64,000 bases of DNA from an uncultured Shewanella sp. (GTDB lineage: Bacteria > Pseudomonadota > Gammaproteobacteria > Enterobacterales > Shewanellaceae), in assembly GCA_947503555.1 (NCBI GenBank), contig CANNEE010000002.1, positions 1-64,000 on the forward strand, in the 5' to 3' direction. Numbering within the stretch: position 1 is the first letter of the stretch; every line of letters starts with the position of its first letter. The translations under genes and the position numbers were made by a program. This document shows positions 46,472 to 56,375 of the stretch, piece by piece. Below the pieces are notes generated by a model. The model did no database searches and was not told the DNA's origin. It was given only the letters and a program-made list of their open reading frames with translations.

Positions 46472-47431
46472 TTATTTGTTAAAAAAGTGGCGTTCAAGTT
46501 GCAAGAGTTTGAAACTGGTCTCGCTTACTGCCGCGATAAAAGGAATATTCAAGGTGGCAAGTTTATCGCTCGTTTTATGGTATTGCGGGTGGACTCCAAC
46601 CCCAAAATAAAGCCAAGGCACATTCACTCTATGAAAAGAGTAGTGATCTGAAGCTTTGAGCCAATCGGTTCTCTCTATGTTCATCCCCATAGGCTTTGGG
46701 TGTCCTTTCTTAATACAGAGTTGATTATTGGCTAATAACAGTGGATAGAAGTCATCAAACTTGGGGAAGCGCCGGCCTCCTTCTAGGTAAATGACTTTCT
46801 TACGTCCCGGATTACCTATCATGTCCAGGTTCAGCACCAATGAGATCTTATTTAACCCTAGCTCTCTGCTGAGCTGCTCAACTAGAGCCTGACTGCCATA
46901 GAGTCCGGGCTCTTCTGCGTCAACGGCGGCAAAAATGAGATTAGCATGGGTGCCCGACTTGATAGCTTGCTGCGCTACTTGCAGAAGTGCGGCTATGCCA
47001 GATGCATTGTCATCGGCGCCAGGAAAATACCGGTGGCCCTTAGTGCCTAAATGATCATAGTGAGCGATTAATATGCGCCATTCCGAAGTCGGCTGTTTGG
47101 CGTTAATGACACCTATGACATTGGTGCCTTGTCTAAGGGTGAAGCCTTTTCGGTAACTAAAATCATGTTTCCAGCTTTGTCCCCAAGGGATTAGCCCCAA
47201 ATGTTGAAATCTTTCTATTAGAAAGCTTTGTGTTAGTAGCGCGCCTTGAGTGCCTGTCTTGCGGCCTGCAAATTCGGCTGAAGTGAGTATGCTGATATCT
47301 TGAGTGATCTGCTTTGTGCTTGCCCAGTGGAGCTTTAACGGCTGATGACAAGGAGGTGAAGTTGCCGAGCAGCCGCCAATGGCTAACATAAGCGCGAGTA
47401 TCGCAAGTATTAACAGTCTATTTTTTGCCAA
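46472..47431 (-). CDS. M28-family zinc metallopeptidase lipoprotein
   Basis: A 319-residue lipoprotein (lipobox IGGC, Cys21) with an M28 peptidase domain: metal ligands in AHYDHLG, GADDNASG, AVDAEEPGLYGS, NLDMIG and a His near SDHYSFH and HPQYHKTSD. Likely a periplasm-facing aminopeptidase. Family level is sure, specificity is not. It follows a 98-codon unknown gene by 26 bp. Confidence 0.88.
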   Translation of the reverse strand: MAKNRLLILAILALMLAIGGCSATSPPCHQPLKLHWASTKQITQDISILTSAEFAGRKTGTQGALLTQSFLIERFQHLGLIPWGQSWKHDFSYRKGFTLRQGTNVIGVINAKQPTSEWRILIAHYDHLGTKGHRYFPGADDNASGIAALLQVAQQAIKSGTHANLIFAAVDAEEPGLYGSQALVEQLSRELGLNKISLVLNLDMIGNPGRKKVIYLEGGRRFPKFDDFYPLLLANNQLCIKKGHPKPMGMNIERTDWLKASDHYSFHRVNVPWLYFGVGVHPQYHKTSDKLATLNIPFIAAVSETSFKLLQLERHFFNK

Positions 47432-47457
47432 AGCCAGCCTATGCTTGTGTCATGTCC

Positions 47458-47754
47458 CTATTGATTAGTTTGGCAGGTGTGGGGACTGGTGACCAGTGAA
47501 TAGATAGTTTGCTGAGAAATCAGGTGAGTTTGACTGTGCACTATGATCAGCTTACCAGGGGTTAGCTGGCCTTGTTCTAACAGGGCTCGACTGCCATCAA
47601 ACAACCTGATTTGACTCGAGTTAGGATTAGACTCCATCACTCTTGCATGAAGACACTTTTTATGGGGAATAGCAGGATCTAGCGCTGCCACAACTAGGAG
47701 TGTCAGGCATACTAGAGAGCTGGAGATAAGTATTAGGTTACTTCGGCTACGCAT
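47458..47754 (-). CDS. small membrane-anchored protein of unknown function
   Basis: A 98-residue protein with an N-terminal hydrophobic helix (residues 8-25) and a periplasmic-type remainder with two Cys (34 and 94). I recognise no family. Its position just upstream of the M28 peptidase on the same strand suggests co-transcription. Confidence 0.55.
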   Translation of the reverse strand: MRSRSNLILISSSLVCLTLLVVAALDPAIPHKKCLHARVMESNPNSSQIRLFDGSRALLEQGQLTPGKLIIVHSQTHLISQQTIYSLVTSPHTCQTNQ

Positions 47755-47781
47755 TTAATTTGATGATCTATCCTAATCAAT

Positions 47782-47820
47782 ACTCGCCCATAAAGTCTGT
47801 CGGGAATGTTATGGGCGAGT
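47782..47820 (-). terminator. stem-loop after uvrA
   Basis: ACTCGCCCATAA (47782-47793) pairs perfectly with TTATGGGCGAGT (47809-47820). No T-run on the minus strand, so terminator strength is uncertain. Confidence 0.6.
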
Positions 47821-47833
47821 GGTCATGTTGGGT

Positions 47834-50662
47834 TTACTTCTCAAGTAAAGGCTTAAGGAATCTTGCTGTGTGAGACGCTTTGTCCTTAGCCACATCTTCT
47901 GGTGTACCTGTCACTTGAATGGTACCGCCGCCTGAACCACCTTCAGGACCTAGATCGACAATCCAGTCAGCGGTTTTAATGACATCCAGGTTATGCTCAA
48001 TCACCACCACAGTGTTGCCGTGGGACTTCAATCTATGGAGCACATCCAGAAGCATTTGAATATCGGCAAAGTGCAAGCCTGTGGTTGGCTCGTCGAGAAT
48101 ATATAGGGTTTTACCTGTATCTCGTTTTGACAGCTCTTTGGCGAGCTTAACCCTTTGTGCCTCACCGCCTGAGAGCGTAGTGGCGCTTTGTCCTAGACGT
48201 ATATAGGAGAGGCCAACATCCATAAGGGTTTGCAGTTTACGCGCTATGGCAGGCACGGCATCGAAGAAGCTACGGGCATCTTCCACTGTCATCTGTAGCA
48301 CTTCGTGTATGTTTTTGCCTTTATAGCGTACCTCTAGGGTTTCTCGGTTGTACCGCTGACCCTTACAGGAATCACAGGGTACATAGACGTCTGGTAGAAA
48401 GTGCATCTCTACCTTAATCAGACCATCACCTTGACAGGCTTCACAGCGCCCACCCTTAACGTTAAAAGAGAAACGCCCAGGCTGATAGCCTCGGGTTCTA
48501 GCCTCTTGAGTCGCGGAGAAGAGTTCGCGAATAGGTGTGAAAATTCCTGTATAGGTGGCAGGGTTCGATCTCGGCGTGCGACCAATTGGGCTTTGATCGA
48601 TATCGACGACTTTATCGCATTGTTCCATGCCCTTGATGTCGCGATAAGGTGCAGGCTCATCTACCGTTGCTCCATTGAGCTCTCTATGGGCAATCTTGTA
48701 GAAGGTATCATTGATTAGCGTCGACTTTCCTGAGCCCGATACTCCAGTTATACAGGTAAAGAGACCGACTGGAATAGTGAGATCCACATTCTTTAGGTTA
48801 TTGCCTGTTGCGCCAAAGAGCTCTATCACTCGGCTGGCATCATAGGCGGTGCGCTCGGCGCCGACATGAATGGTTTTGGCGCCAGAAATATATTGTCCTG
48901 TTACCGACTCTTCACAACCAGTGATATCTTCAAGTGTGCCATCACAGATGACCTGACCGCCGTGAACACCTGCGCCAGGACCGATATCGATAATATGATC
49001 GGCCATGCGGATCGCATCTTCATCGTGCTCAACCACAATCACAGTATTGCCAAGATCTCTAAGGTGAATAAGGGTGTTGAGCAGGCGTTCGTTATCCCTT
49101 TGGTGCAGACCAATAGAGGGTTCATCTAACACATACATGACGCCCACTAAGCCTGCGCCGATTTGGCTGGCAAGGCGAATACGTTGTGCTTCACCACCTG
49201 AGAGGGTTTCTGCCGAGCGAGACAAGCTGAGATAGTTAAGGCCGACATTGACCAGAAAGCCGAGGCGATCTCGAACTTCTTTAAGAATTTTTTCGGCAAT
49301 CTGCGCCTTCTGGCCACTAAACTCCAACTGGTTAAAGTAATCCATGGCATCGCCAATGGACCAAGTGGTGAGTTTAGGCAGGTTCAAGTCGTTAATGAAG
49401 ACGTTACGAGCTTCTTCTCTTAAACGTGAGCCACCACAACTACGACAAGGCTGAGTATTAATATATTTGGACAGTTCTTCGCGTACCGAGTTGGACTCGG
49501 TTTCACGATAACGGCGATCCATATTATTCAATATGCCTTCAAAGGGATGATTACGGACGACGATATCGCCGCGGTCATTAACATATTTAAATGCAATTGA
49601 CTCCTTGCCCGAGCCATAAAGAATCCGCTTAACCGTCTCTTTTGATAGCTGGCTGAACGGGGTTTCTACATCGAAGTCATAATGCTCAGACAGTGAAGTT
49701 AACATCTGGAAGTAATAGAAGTTACGTCTATCCCAGCCGCGAATCGCGCCGCCAGCAAGGGAAAGATCGCCATTAACTATCACTCTGTCAGGATCGAAAA
49801 ACTGCTCAACACCAAGGCCATCACAGGTGCTACAGGCACCAGCTGGGTTGTTAAAGGAGAAAATTCTTGGCTCAAGCTCGGCCATAGAATAACCGCAATG
49901 AGGACAGGCAAAGTTGGCAGAGAAGATCAGTTCTTCGCTGTCTTTGTCATCCATGCTGGCGATCATGGCGATACCGCCGGAAAGCTCAAGACAGGTTTCA
50001 AAGGATTCGGCTAGACGCTGCTTAAGATCGTCTCTGACTTTGAAGCGGTCGACCACGACTTCGATATCATGCTTAACGTGCAGCTCAAGCTCGGGTGGAT
50101 CGCTTAAGTCACAGACTTCACCATCGATACGGGCACGAATATAGCCTTGTGCCGCTAAACTATCGAGTAGCTTAACGTGTTCACCCTTACGGCCTTTCAC
50201 CACAGGCGCTAAAAGCATTTGGCGGCTGCCTTCTGGCATCTCTAGCACTTTATCTACCATCTGACTAATAGTTTGAGCGGCCAGAGGTTGATTGTGAGTT
50301 GGACAGCGGGGCTCACCGACACGGGCAAATAGCAAACGCAGGTAATCGTAGATTTCTGTGATAGTACCTACGGTAGAACGTGGATTGTGTGAAGTAGATT
50401 TTTGCTCAATAGAAATAGCAGGGCTCAGGCCTTCGATATGATCGACATCTGGCTTTTCCATCAGGCTTAAAAATTGGCGGGCATAGGCAGAGAGAGACTC
50501 AACATACCTGCGCTGACCTTCCGCATACAAGGTATCAAAGGCGAGGGAAGATTTACCTGAGCCTGAGAGGCCTGTGACTACGATAAGCTTATCTCTAGGA
50601 ATGGTCAGGTTGATATTCTTGAGATTGTGGGTGCGCGCTCCCCGTACTTCAATCTTTTCCAT
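47834..50662 (-). CDS. uvrA: excinuclease ABC subunit A
   Basis: The DNA damage-recognition ATPase of nucleotide excision repair, 942 residues, the E. coli length. Two ABC modules: Walker [17 protein letters not shown] and [16 protein letters not shown], signatures [12 protein letters not shown] and [12 protein letters not shown]. Zinc modules CPHCGY...CSTCDG and CEACQG...CDSCKG. It is divergent from a YajR-like gene, with ssb just beyond. I see no LexA palindrome in the 300-bp spacer, although uvrA is SOS-regulated in E. coli. Confidence 0.98.
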   Translation of the reverse strand: MEKIEVRGARTHNLKNINLTIPRDKLIVVTGLSGSGKSSLAFDTLYAEGQRRYVESLSAYARQFLSLMEKPDVDHIEGLSPAISIEQKSTSHNPRSTVGTITEIYDYLRLLFARVGEPRCPTHNQPLAAQTISQMVDKVLEMPEGSRQMLLAPVVKGRKGEHVKLLDSLAAQGYIRARIDGEVCDLSDPPELELHVKHDIEVVVDRFKVRDDLKQRLAESFETCLELSGGIAMIASMDDKDSEELIFSANFACPHCGYSMAELEPRIFSFNNPAGACSTCDGLGVEQFFDPDRVIVNGDLSLAGGAIRGWDRRNFYYFQMLTSLSEHYDFDVETPFSQLSKETVKRILYGSGKESIAFKYVNDRGDIVVRNHPFEGILNNMDRRYRETESNSVREELSKYINTQPCRSCGGSRLREEARNVFINDLNLPKLTTWSIGDAMDYFNQLEFSGQKAQIAEKILKEVRDRLGFLVNVGLNYLSLSRSAETLSGGEAQRIRLASQIGAGLVGVMYVLDEPSIGLHQRDNERLLNTLIHLRDLGNTVIVVEHDEDAIRMADHIIDIGPGAGVHGGQVICDGTLEDITGCEESVTGQYISGAKTIHVGAERTAYDASRVIELFGATGNNLKNVDLTIPVGLFTCITGVSGSGKSTLINDTFYKIAHRELNGATVDEPAPYRDIKGMEQCDKVVDIDQSPIGRTPRSNPATYTGIFTPIRELFSATQEARTRGYQPGRFSFNVKGGRCEACQGDGLIKVEMHFLPDVYVPCDSCKGQRYNRETLEVRYKGKNIHEVLQMTVEDARSFFDAVPAIARKLQTLMDVGLSYIRLGQSATTLSGGEAQRVKLAKELSKRDTGKTLYILDEPTTGLHFADIQMLLDVLHRLKSHGNTVVVIEHNLDVIKTADWIVDLGPEGGSGGGTIQVTGTPEDVAKDKASHTARFLKPLLEK

Positions 50663-50846
50663 CTATCTCTTATTGCTCACGTTCTACAAAAAAGGCCGAT
50701 CAGTATCTCATAAAATTGCATGACACCATAGGTAAAATGCATTGGAAAGTTTTAACCTTATATTAAGTTTGACCTGCTAATTTGTGGCCGCTATTGTGCG
50801 GGACTTGCCGTATAGTTTGCTTATTCGTGGCTCGCCAATACGGCTG

Positions 50847-50883
50847 TGCACGAGTTTTGAGTTAAACCTAGATCTCTCGTGCA
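50847..50883. promoter_or_regulatory. 8-bp inverted repeat in the uvrA/yajR-like spacer
   Basis: TGCACGAG (50847-50854) and CTCGTGCA (50876-50883) are exact inverse copies with a 21-nt spacer, followed by a T-rich stretch (TCTTTTCTAATTCCTTTT). It could be a leader hairpin or attenuator of the MFS gene. Otherwise the 300-bp spacer holds no gene. Confidence 0.4.
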
Positions 50884-50962
50884 TCTTTTCTAATTCCTTT
50901 TGGGGTTGAGCATGGCCATATGCTAATATGCGCGCCTCAAATTTTTCACCTAAGGCAGAAGT

Positions 50963-52330
50963 ATGGCCGGTAAAGGGCTCTCAAAAACAGAAAGTAAGGT
51001 CGCATTTTCCCTCGCGAGCGTTTTCGGCTTGCGCATGATGGGCCTGTTTATGATCATGCCTGTGTTTGCGCTATATGGGCAGCACCTTGAAGGCTTCTCT
51101 CCTTTATGGGTAGGTATTGCCATTGGTGCCTATGGTCTAACCCAAGCGGCGTTGCAAATTCCCATGGGGATTCTTTCGGATAAGTATGGGCGAAAGCCGA
51201 TCATCTTGATTGGTCTGCTTGTGTTTGCTCTTGGTAGCTTAATCGCCGGCATGGCCGAGAGTATCTACGGCGTCGTCTTTGGTCGAGCACTGCAAGGAAT
51301 GGGAGCGATAGCCGCTGCTGTACTTGCTTTGGCTGCTGATTTAACCCGCGATGAGCAGCGCACTAAGGTGATGGCCATCATAGGTATGTGTATTGGCTTC
51401 TCTTTTGCACTTTCCCTTTTGGTTGGTCCAATTGCGGCGCAAAGCTTTGGCCTGTCAGGTTTGTTCTTTATCACGGCAGGTTTGGCGTTATTGGGCATGC
51501 TGATAGTACAGTTGATGGTGCCTAACCCGATTTCTCAAGCGCCAAAGGGCGATACGCTAGCCACCCCAGCTAAGCTGATAAGAATGTTAAAGGATCCTCA
51601 GCTCTTTAGGCTAGATGCGGGTATTTTTATTCTTCACTTAGTACTAACCGCAGTATTTGTCGCTTTACCATTGAACCTTGTGGACGCAGGTCTGGCTAAA
51701 GAGCAACACTGGATACTCTATTTCCCCGCTTTTATTAGTGCCTTTATCTTGATGGTGCCGTTAATCATCATAGGGGTGAAGCGCAAAAATACTAAGGCCA
51801 CCTTTCAGATAGCCTTGGTTATTATGCTGGCCTCTTTGGCCGTGATGGCGCTATTTTCCCATAGCTTATGGGCCTTGAGTGCTGCAGTGGTGCTCTTCTT
51901 TACTGGTTTTAACTACCTTGAAGCCTCTTTGCCAAGTCTGATTGCTAAGTTCTGCCCTGTGGGCGATAAAGGCTCGGCTATGGGAGTTTATTCAACCAGT
52001 CAATTTTTAGGGGCTTTTTGTGGTGGACTGTTAGGTGGTGGCGCCTATCAACTGCTGGGTGCTAGCGGTGTATTTATTGCGGCATTAGTGCTTATGCTTA
52101 TCTGGCTTGGATTGACTTTTGGTATGGAAAACCCTGTGCTACTAAAGAGTTATACTCTCGATGCCAAGCTGGCCAGTAAGCAAGAAGCGCAGCAGATGGC
52201 GACTCAGCTAAGTGAGCTTGAAGGGGTGGCAGAAGCGATAGTCGTACTTGAAGAGAAAGTCGCATATTTGAAAGTTGATGAGCATTTCGATTTGAGTCAG
52301 GCGCGAGCTGTGTTAGGCTCTGTCAATTGA
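50963..52330 (+). CDS. YajR-like MFS transporter with C-terminal YAM-type domain
   Basis: A 455-residue MFS protein with 12 hydrophobic helices. The MFS motif A is in GILSDKYGRKPII, after GAYGLTQAALQIPM. The last 65 residues (LSELEGVAEAIVVLEEKVAYLKVDEHF) look like the ferredoxin-fold YAM domain of E. coli YajR, whose transport role is unproven. It lies between uvrA and ssb, which are direct divergent neighbours in E. coli. Confidence 0.85.
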   Translation: MAGKGLSKTESKVAFSLASVFGLRMMGLFMIMPVFALYGQHLEGFSPLWVGIAIGAYGLTQAALQIPMGILSDKYGRKPIILIGLLVFALGSLIAGMAESIYGVVFGRALQGMGAIAAAVLALAADLTRDEQRTKVMAIIGMCIGFSFALSLLVGPIAAQSFGLSGLFFITAGLALLGMLIVQLMVPNPISQAPKGDTLATPAKLIRMLKDPQLFRLDAGIFILHLVLTAVFVALPLNLVDAGLAKEQHWILYFPAFISAFILMVPLIIIGVKRKNTKATFQIALVIMLASLAVMALFSHSLWALSAAVVLFFTGFNYLEASLPSLIAKFCPVGDKGSAMGVYSTSQFLGAFCGGLLGGGAYQLLGASGVFIAALVLMLIWLGLTFGMENPVLLKSYTLDAKLASKQEAQQMATQLSELEGVAEAIVVLEEKVAYLKVDEHFDLSQARAVLGSVN

Positions 52331-52405
52331 TTTGAGTTTTGGTCTAATCGACCCAACTTTGAGTCCCAGTGTTTAATATATTTGAGTAAATCTTAGGAGT
52401 GTTCG

Positions 52406-53110
52406 ATGGCCAGTCGTGGTGTCAACAAGGTGATTTTGGTCGGCAATTTAGGACGTGATCCTGAAGTGCGTTATATGCCAAATGGTAATGCCGTAGCAAA
52501 CTTTACCGTAGCGACCAGTGAGTCATGGAAAGATCAACAAGGCCAGATGCAAGAGCGTACTGAGTGGCACAACATTGTAATGTATCGTCGCTTGGCGGAA
52601 ATCGCAGGTGAATACCTGAAAAAGGGTTCTAAGGTTTATATCGAAGGCAAGTTGCAGACCAGCAAATGGCAGGATCAGCAAACAGGCCAAGATAGATATA
52701 AAACAGAGATCAATGCTTTAGAGATGCAGATGCTAGATAGCCGTGGTCAGGGTGGTCAAGGCGGTCAAGGTGGTTATGCTCCTGCACAGAATCAGTTTGC
52801 TGGTGGTCAACAGCAACAGGGCTACAGCGCACCAGCACAGCAAGCTCCTCAGCAAAGTGCACCGCAACAATCAGCTCAACAACAGTATCAAGCTGCGCCT
52901 CAGCAAGCACCTGCACAAGGTGGTTATGCACCTAAGCCTCAAGCTGCACCTCAACAGCAGGCTCCAGCGCAACAGCAACCAGCTCAAAGCGGTTATGCGC
53001 CTAAGCCACAATCGGCTCCACAAGCGCCGCAGCAGCGTCCGGCACCTCAACCACAACAGAATTTTACTCCTGATCTCGATGATGGTTGGGATGATGATAT
53101 TCCGTTCTAA
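52406..53110 (+). CDS. ssb: single-stranded DNA-binding protein
   Basis: An SSB of 234 residues: N-terminal OB fold ([20 protein letters not shown] ... [13 protein letters not shown], residues 1-110), then a long low-complexity linker of Gln, Pro, Ala and Gly (about 115-220) and the acidic tip DDDIPF that binds partner proteins. Length exceeds E. coli SSB (178) through linker growth with GGYAPKPQ-like repeats. The upstream AGGAGTG site fits. Confidence 0.97.
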   Translation: MASRGVNKVILVGNLGRDPEVRYMPNGNAVANFTVATSESWKDQQGQMQERTEWHNIVMYRRLAEIAGEYLKKGSKVYIEGKLQTSKWQDQQTGQDRYKTEINALEMQMLDSRGQGGQGGQGGYAPAQNQFAGGQQQQGYSAPAQQAPQQSAPQQSAQQQYQAAPQQAPAQGGYAPKPQAAPQQQAPAQQQPAQSGYAPKPQSAPQAPQQRPAPQPQQNFTPDLDDGWDDDIPF

Positions 53111-53146
53111 TTTACAGTAAATATAATATTGTAGATTAAAACTATT

Positions 53147-53174
53147 AAGGGCTTGTTTTTACAAGCCCTTTTTA
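53147..53174 (+). terminator. ssb terminator
   Basis: AAGGGCTTGT (53147-53156) and ACAAGCCCTT (53161-53170), loop TTTT, then a short T-run. Confidence 0.92.
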
Positions 53175-53314
53175 TTTTCTTTAGAAACCCCAGCACTCTT
53201 GCTGGTTTTTCTGTTTTTATTCGATAGCTTTGGAGGGAGGCTATTGCTTTAACCTCGGTCGCAGCTAGTTATCAGTTTTTGTGACTATACTTTGCTATAC
53301 ATAGCGTTATCAGA

Positions 53315-56167
53315 GTGATTGATGTGAGCCCATTTGATGACAGTCTTGGCGTAGAAGGGCTATTTGAGCTTATCTTTGACAGCCAGTTGCAGTTTATGGC
53401 TGTACTCAGCCCTGAAGGTAGGGTGCAGCGGGTTAATGATTTAGCATTAACTAAACAAGGTTACACAAGTCAGGATTATGTTGGGAAGTTGTTTTGGGAG
53501 TCTCCGGCTTGGAAGCACCTACCTCGGTGGAAAGCAATATGGCATAGTCGTTTACGTGAAGCATATACCACAAGAAAGCCTGTTTTTACTCACGACATCT
53601 ATGAGAATCATAAAGGTACTATTTGTAGTGCTGATGCTGTAACAACCCCTCTTTTTGATAGTGAAGATGCACTAACAGGTTATTTAGTTCAAGCTGTCGA
53701 TACCACAGAGCGTGAGGCGACATTAAGATCGTTGAAGTTAGCTCGCCAACAGTATTTTGGCATGATGGAAGACTTTCCGGTAATGGTGTGCTGTTGCAAA
53801 TCTTCTGGAGAGATAACCTTTGTGAACCAAGCCTATGTTGAGTTTCTCGGTGTTGCTTCAGACTGCCTAGTTGGGGCTGACTTTTTCTCTCATATACCCG
53901 ACTCAGAGCGTGAAACATTTTTGGTTCAACTTTCCTCCTTAACGCCAGAATGTTCTACTGTTGCGCAGGAGTTCAAAACTCCGCTTAATGGTGGCTTACA
54001 AACATGGCTGCGCTGGAACTGTCGTGCCATTTTTGATGAAGATAATCAAATAGTAAGTTATCAGTTTGTGGGGGAAGACGTTACTGAGCGTTTAGCCCAA
54101 GAGCAAAAAGTCGCGCTATCTGAAGCTAGGTTATCTCGGCTTATTAGTAATTTACCTGGAGTCGCCTTTCGCTGCCTAAACGATACTCATTGGACTATGT
54201 TGTACCTCAGTGAACGTTGTAAAGATCTCTTTGGTTATTCCCCAAATGACATTATCGATAATCGAGTCATCGCTTTTTCTGAGGTGATTGAGCCGGAATA
54301 CAGAGAGTATGTATCGCAGCAAGTGAATGCATCTATTGCTAAAAACGCATCTTATTCCATCGTATATAAAGCTAAACGAGCGGATAATAAAGTTATCTGG
54401 GTAGAAGAGACCGGGAGGGTTGTGTTAGGTGATGATTCATCAGAGTTGATAGAGGGATATATTGAAGATATTACTGCGCGAATCGAGGCCCATAGCCGAC
54501 TAAATCAAGCCGCTGCCGTTTTTAGGAGCACTGGAGAAGGGGTGATGATCACCGACTGTAACGGGATCATTTTGGATGTAAACAAGTCATTTACCAAAAT
54601 CACAGGTTACTCTCGAAAGGAAGTGCTAGGTTGTCATTCAAGTATTCTGCGATCCGAAAGGCATGATCAAAATTTTTATAAGAATATGTGGCAAGAAATT
54701 TTGCAAAAAGGCCATTGGCATGGGGAAATCTGGAATCGCGCTAAAAATGGGGCTATTTACCCTGAGATGCTCACAATTAGTGCGATAGATTATGAGCCAG
54801 ACAAACAGCCAAGTGGCTATGTTGGGGTGTTTGCAGATATTACCTCACAAAAAGAGACTGAAGCGCATTTAGACCACCTTGCTCATTACGATGCCTTAAC
54901 AGATTTGCCTAATCGTTTGCTGATTAGGGAACGGCTTATTCATAGCTTGATCATGTCTTTAAGAAAACGATCTAAAGTCGCGGTATTGTTTCTTGATCTC
55001 GATCGTTTTAAGAATGTAAACGATACACTGGGCCATCGTGTTGGTGATCTTCTGCTGGTAGAAATTGCCGCTAGATTAAAGCAGTTGGTGCGTGCTGGAG
55101 ATACAGTTGGACGTATCAGTGGTGATGAATTTTGCTTTATTTTAGAAGATATACACTTGGTTACTGATGTTATTCCTATCGTTGAGAAGTTAGTTTCAGT
55201 GTTTAGGGAATCGATAAAAATTGATAAGCATACTATCACCATCTCCGTCAGTATTGGCATTGCCATTAGCCCTGATAACAGCAGTGATGCCGATGCGTTA
55301 TTAAGCTATTCTGACTCGGCTATGTATGAAGCTAAAGAAGCAGGGCGCAATACCTATAAGTTTTATACTGAAGAAATGACCCAGCAAGCTTTAGAACATA
55401 GTTTTGTACAAAGTGCGATGCGTAATGCGCTGGATTCATCTGAGTTTTCTGTGGTTTATCAACCGCAAATTTTAGCACAAACTAATGCTCTGGTCGGGGT
55501 GGAAGTATTAGCTCGCTGGCAACACCCATCACAGGGGCATATTGCACCTGACAAATTCATTAAAATCGCCGAAAGTAGCGGTTTAATAAGAGAGCTGGGT
55601 GCTTGGGTGTTGCGTAAAGCATGTGAGCAGGGAGTTGAGTGGTTGGCATCTGGCGTTCAATTTGGTCGTTTATTTGTCAATGTTTCAGTAAGTCAGCTTC
55701 ATGATGAATCATTTTTGGACGTGGTATCTACATGTTTGAGAGAAACGGGTTTCTCTGCCAAGCATCTAGGCTTTGAGGTGACTGAAAGCTTTATTATGAA
55801 AGACCCTCATCACGCCATAAAAGTGCTTTCGGCGTTGAAAGCACTTAATATCCAATTAGCCGTGGACGACTTTGGTACAGGGTATTCCTCACTTTCCTAC
55901 CTTAAGCAGTTACCCATAGATAAGTTAAAGATTGATAGATCATTTATTGGTGATATTCCCTCTGATCTCGATGACATGGCAATTTCAGAAGCCATTATCG
56001 CTATGGGTAGAGCGTTAAATTTAACCGTGATTGCCGAGGGAGTAGAAAATGAGTTACAGGCAGATTTTCTTATTGGTAAAGGCTGTTGTGAAATGCAGGG
56101 CTACCTTTATTCATCACCCTTAATTGCCAGTGATTTTATTAATTGGGTTAATAAGTTAAAGCAGTAA
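53315..56167 (+). CDS. multi-PAS GGDEF/EAL cyclic-di-GMP protein
   Basis: A 950-residue cytoplasmic-looking signalling protein without transmembrane helix. Four PAS-like domains (about 12-130, 138-268, 272-394, 396-515), then GGDEF (about 520-685) and EAL (about 695-945). The active-site motif is SGDEF, a variant known to be active in some enzymes. The EAL motif reads EVL (GVEVLARWQHP), and DDFGTGYSSLSYLKQLPIDKLKID is intact, so c-di-GMP cleavage is likely. Start GTG at 53315; another GTG three codons later is possible. Signal unknown; the PAS domains show no clear heme or flavin marker by eye. Confidence 0.9.
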   Translation: MIDVSPFDDSLGVEGLFELIFDSQLQFMAVLSPEGRVQRVNDLALTKQGYTSQDYVGKLFWESPAWKHLPRWKAIWHSRLREAYTTRKPVFTHDIYENHKGTICSADAVTTPLFDSEDALTGYLVQAVDTTEREATLRSLKLARQQYFGMMEDFPVMVCCCKSSGEITFVNQAYVEFLGVASDCLVGADFFSHIPDSERETFLVQLSSLTPECSTVAQEFKTPLNGGLQTWLRWNCRAIFDEDNQIVSYQFVGEDVTERLAQEQKVALSEARLSRLISNLPGVAFRCLNDTHWTMLYLSERCKDLFGYSPNDIIDNRVIAFSEVIEPEYREYVSQQVNASIAKNASYSIVYKAKRADNKVIWVEETGRVVLGDDSSELIEGYIEDITARIEAHSRLNQAAAVFRSTGEGVMITDCNGIILDVNKSFTKITGYSRKEVLGCHSSILRSERHDQNFYKNMWQEILQKGHWHGEIWNRAKNGAIYPEMLTISAIDYEPDKQPSGYVGVFADITSQKETEAHLDHLAHYDALTDLPNRLLIRERLIHSLIMSLRKRSKVAVLFLDLDRFKNVNDTLGHRVGDLLLVEIAARLKQLVRAGDTVGRISGDEFCFILEDIHLVTDVIPIVEKLVSVFRESIKIDKHTITISVSIGIAISPDNSSDADALLSYSDSAMYEAKEAGRNTYKFYTEEMTQQALEHSFVQSAMRNALDSSEFSVVYQPQILAQTNALVGVEVLARWQHPSQGHIAPDKFIKIAESSGLIRELGAWVLRKACEQGVEWLASGVQFGRLFVNVSVSQLHDESFLDVVSTCLRETGFSAKHLGFEVTESFIMKDPHHAIKVLSALKALNIQLAVDDFGTGYSSLSYLKQLPIDKLKIDRSFIGDIPSDLDDMAISEAIIAMGRALNLTVIAEGVENELQADFLIGKGCCEMQGYLYSSPLIASDFINWVNKLKQ

Positions 56168-56178
56168 CATACATAGAT

Positions 56179-56298
56179 ATGTGTATAGCGTTTTTCGAAT
56201 TTAAGGTTTTCGACACCTTGAGGCAAACAAACTTAGCACTGTTGGGGTTAACGCCTGCAGAGACAGAGCAGTTGTATCAGTTATTGGCAAAAATATAA
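56179..56298 (+). pseudogene. C-terminal fragment of a MarR-type regulator
   Basis: A 39-codon frame whose second half, DTLRQTNLALLGLTPAETEQLYQLLAKI followed by a stop, reads like the final dimerisation helices of MarR proteins. No DNA-binding part precedes it; the diguanylate protein ends 11 bp upstream. It looks like a remnant left by deletion. It has an ATG at 56179 but no ribosome binding site. Confidence 0.5.
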
Positions 56299-56322
56299 CA
56301 AGGTAGATGGACTTATTGCACG

Positions 56323-56348
56323 CCGAATCGACTGAGGAGTCGACTCGG
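56323..56348. terminator. stem-loop after the MOSC gene
   Basis: CCGAATCGACT (56323-56333) pairs with AGTCGACTCGG (56338-56348) with one G.U, loop GAGG. There is no T-run. It could serve the MOSC gene (minus). Confidence 0.5.
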
Positions 56349-56375
56349 TGAGAAGAGGTTGAGATACTTGTTTGG

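Noticed and set aside
50663-50962. LexA box before uvrA
   Set aside because: No CTGT-N8-ACAG match found on reading both strands; only an unrelated 8-bp inverted repeat.
52740-53060. Repeats in ssb considered as a tandem repeat or CRISPR
   Set aside because: They are codons for Gln, Pro and Ala in a disordered linker with irregular units and no spacers.
52743-53120. 125-codon open frame inside ssb
   Set aside because: Alternative frame of the CAG/CCT-rich SSB linker; the repeat composition makes stops rare. The SSB frame has domain and acidic tip.
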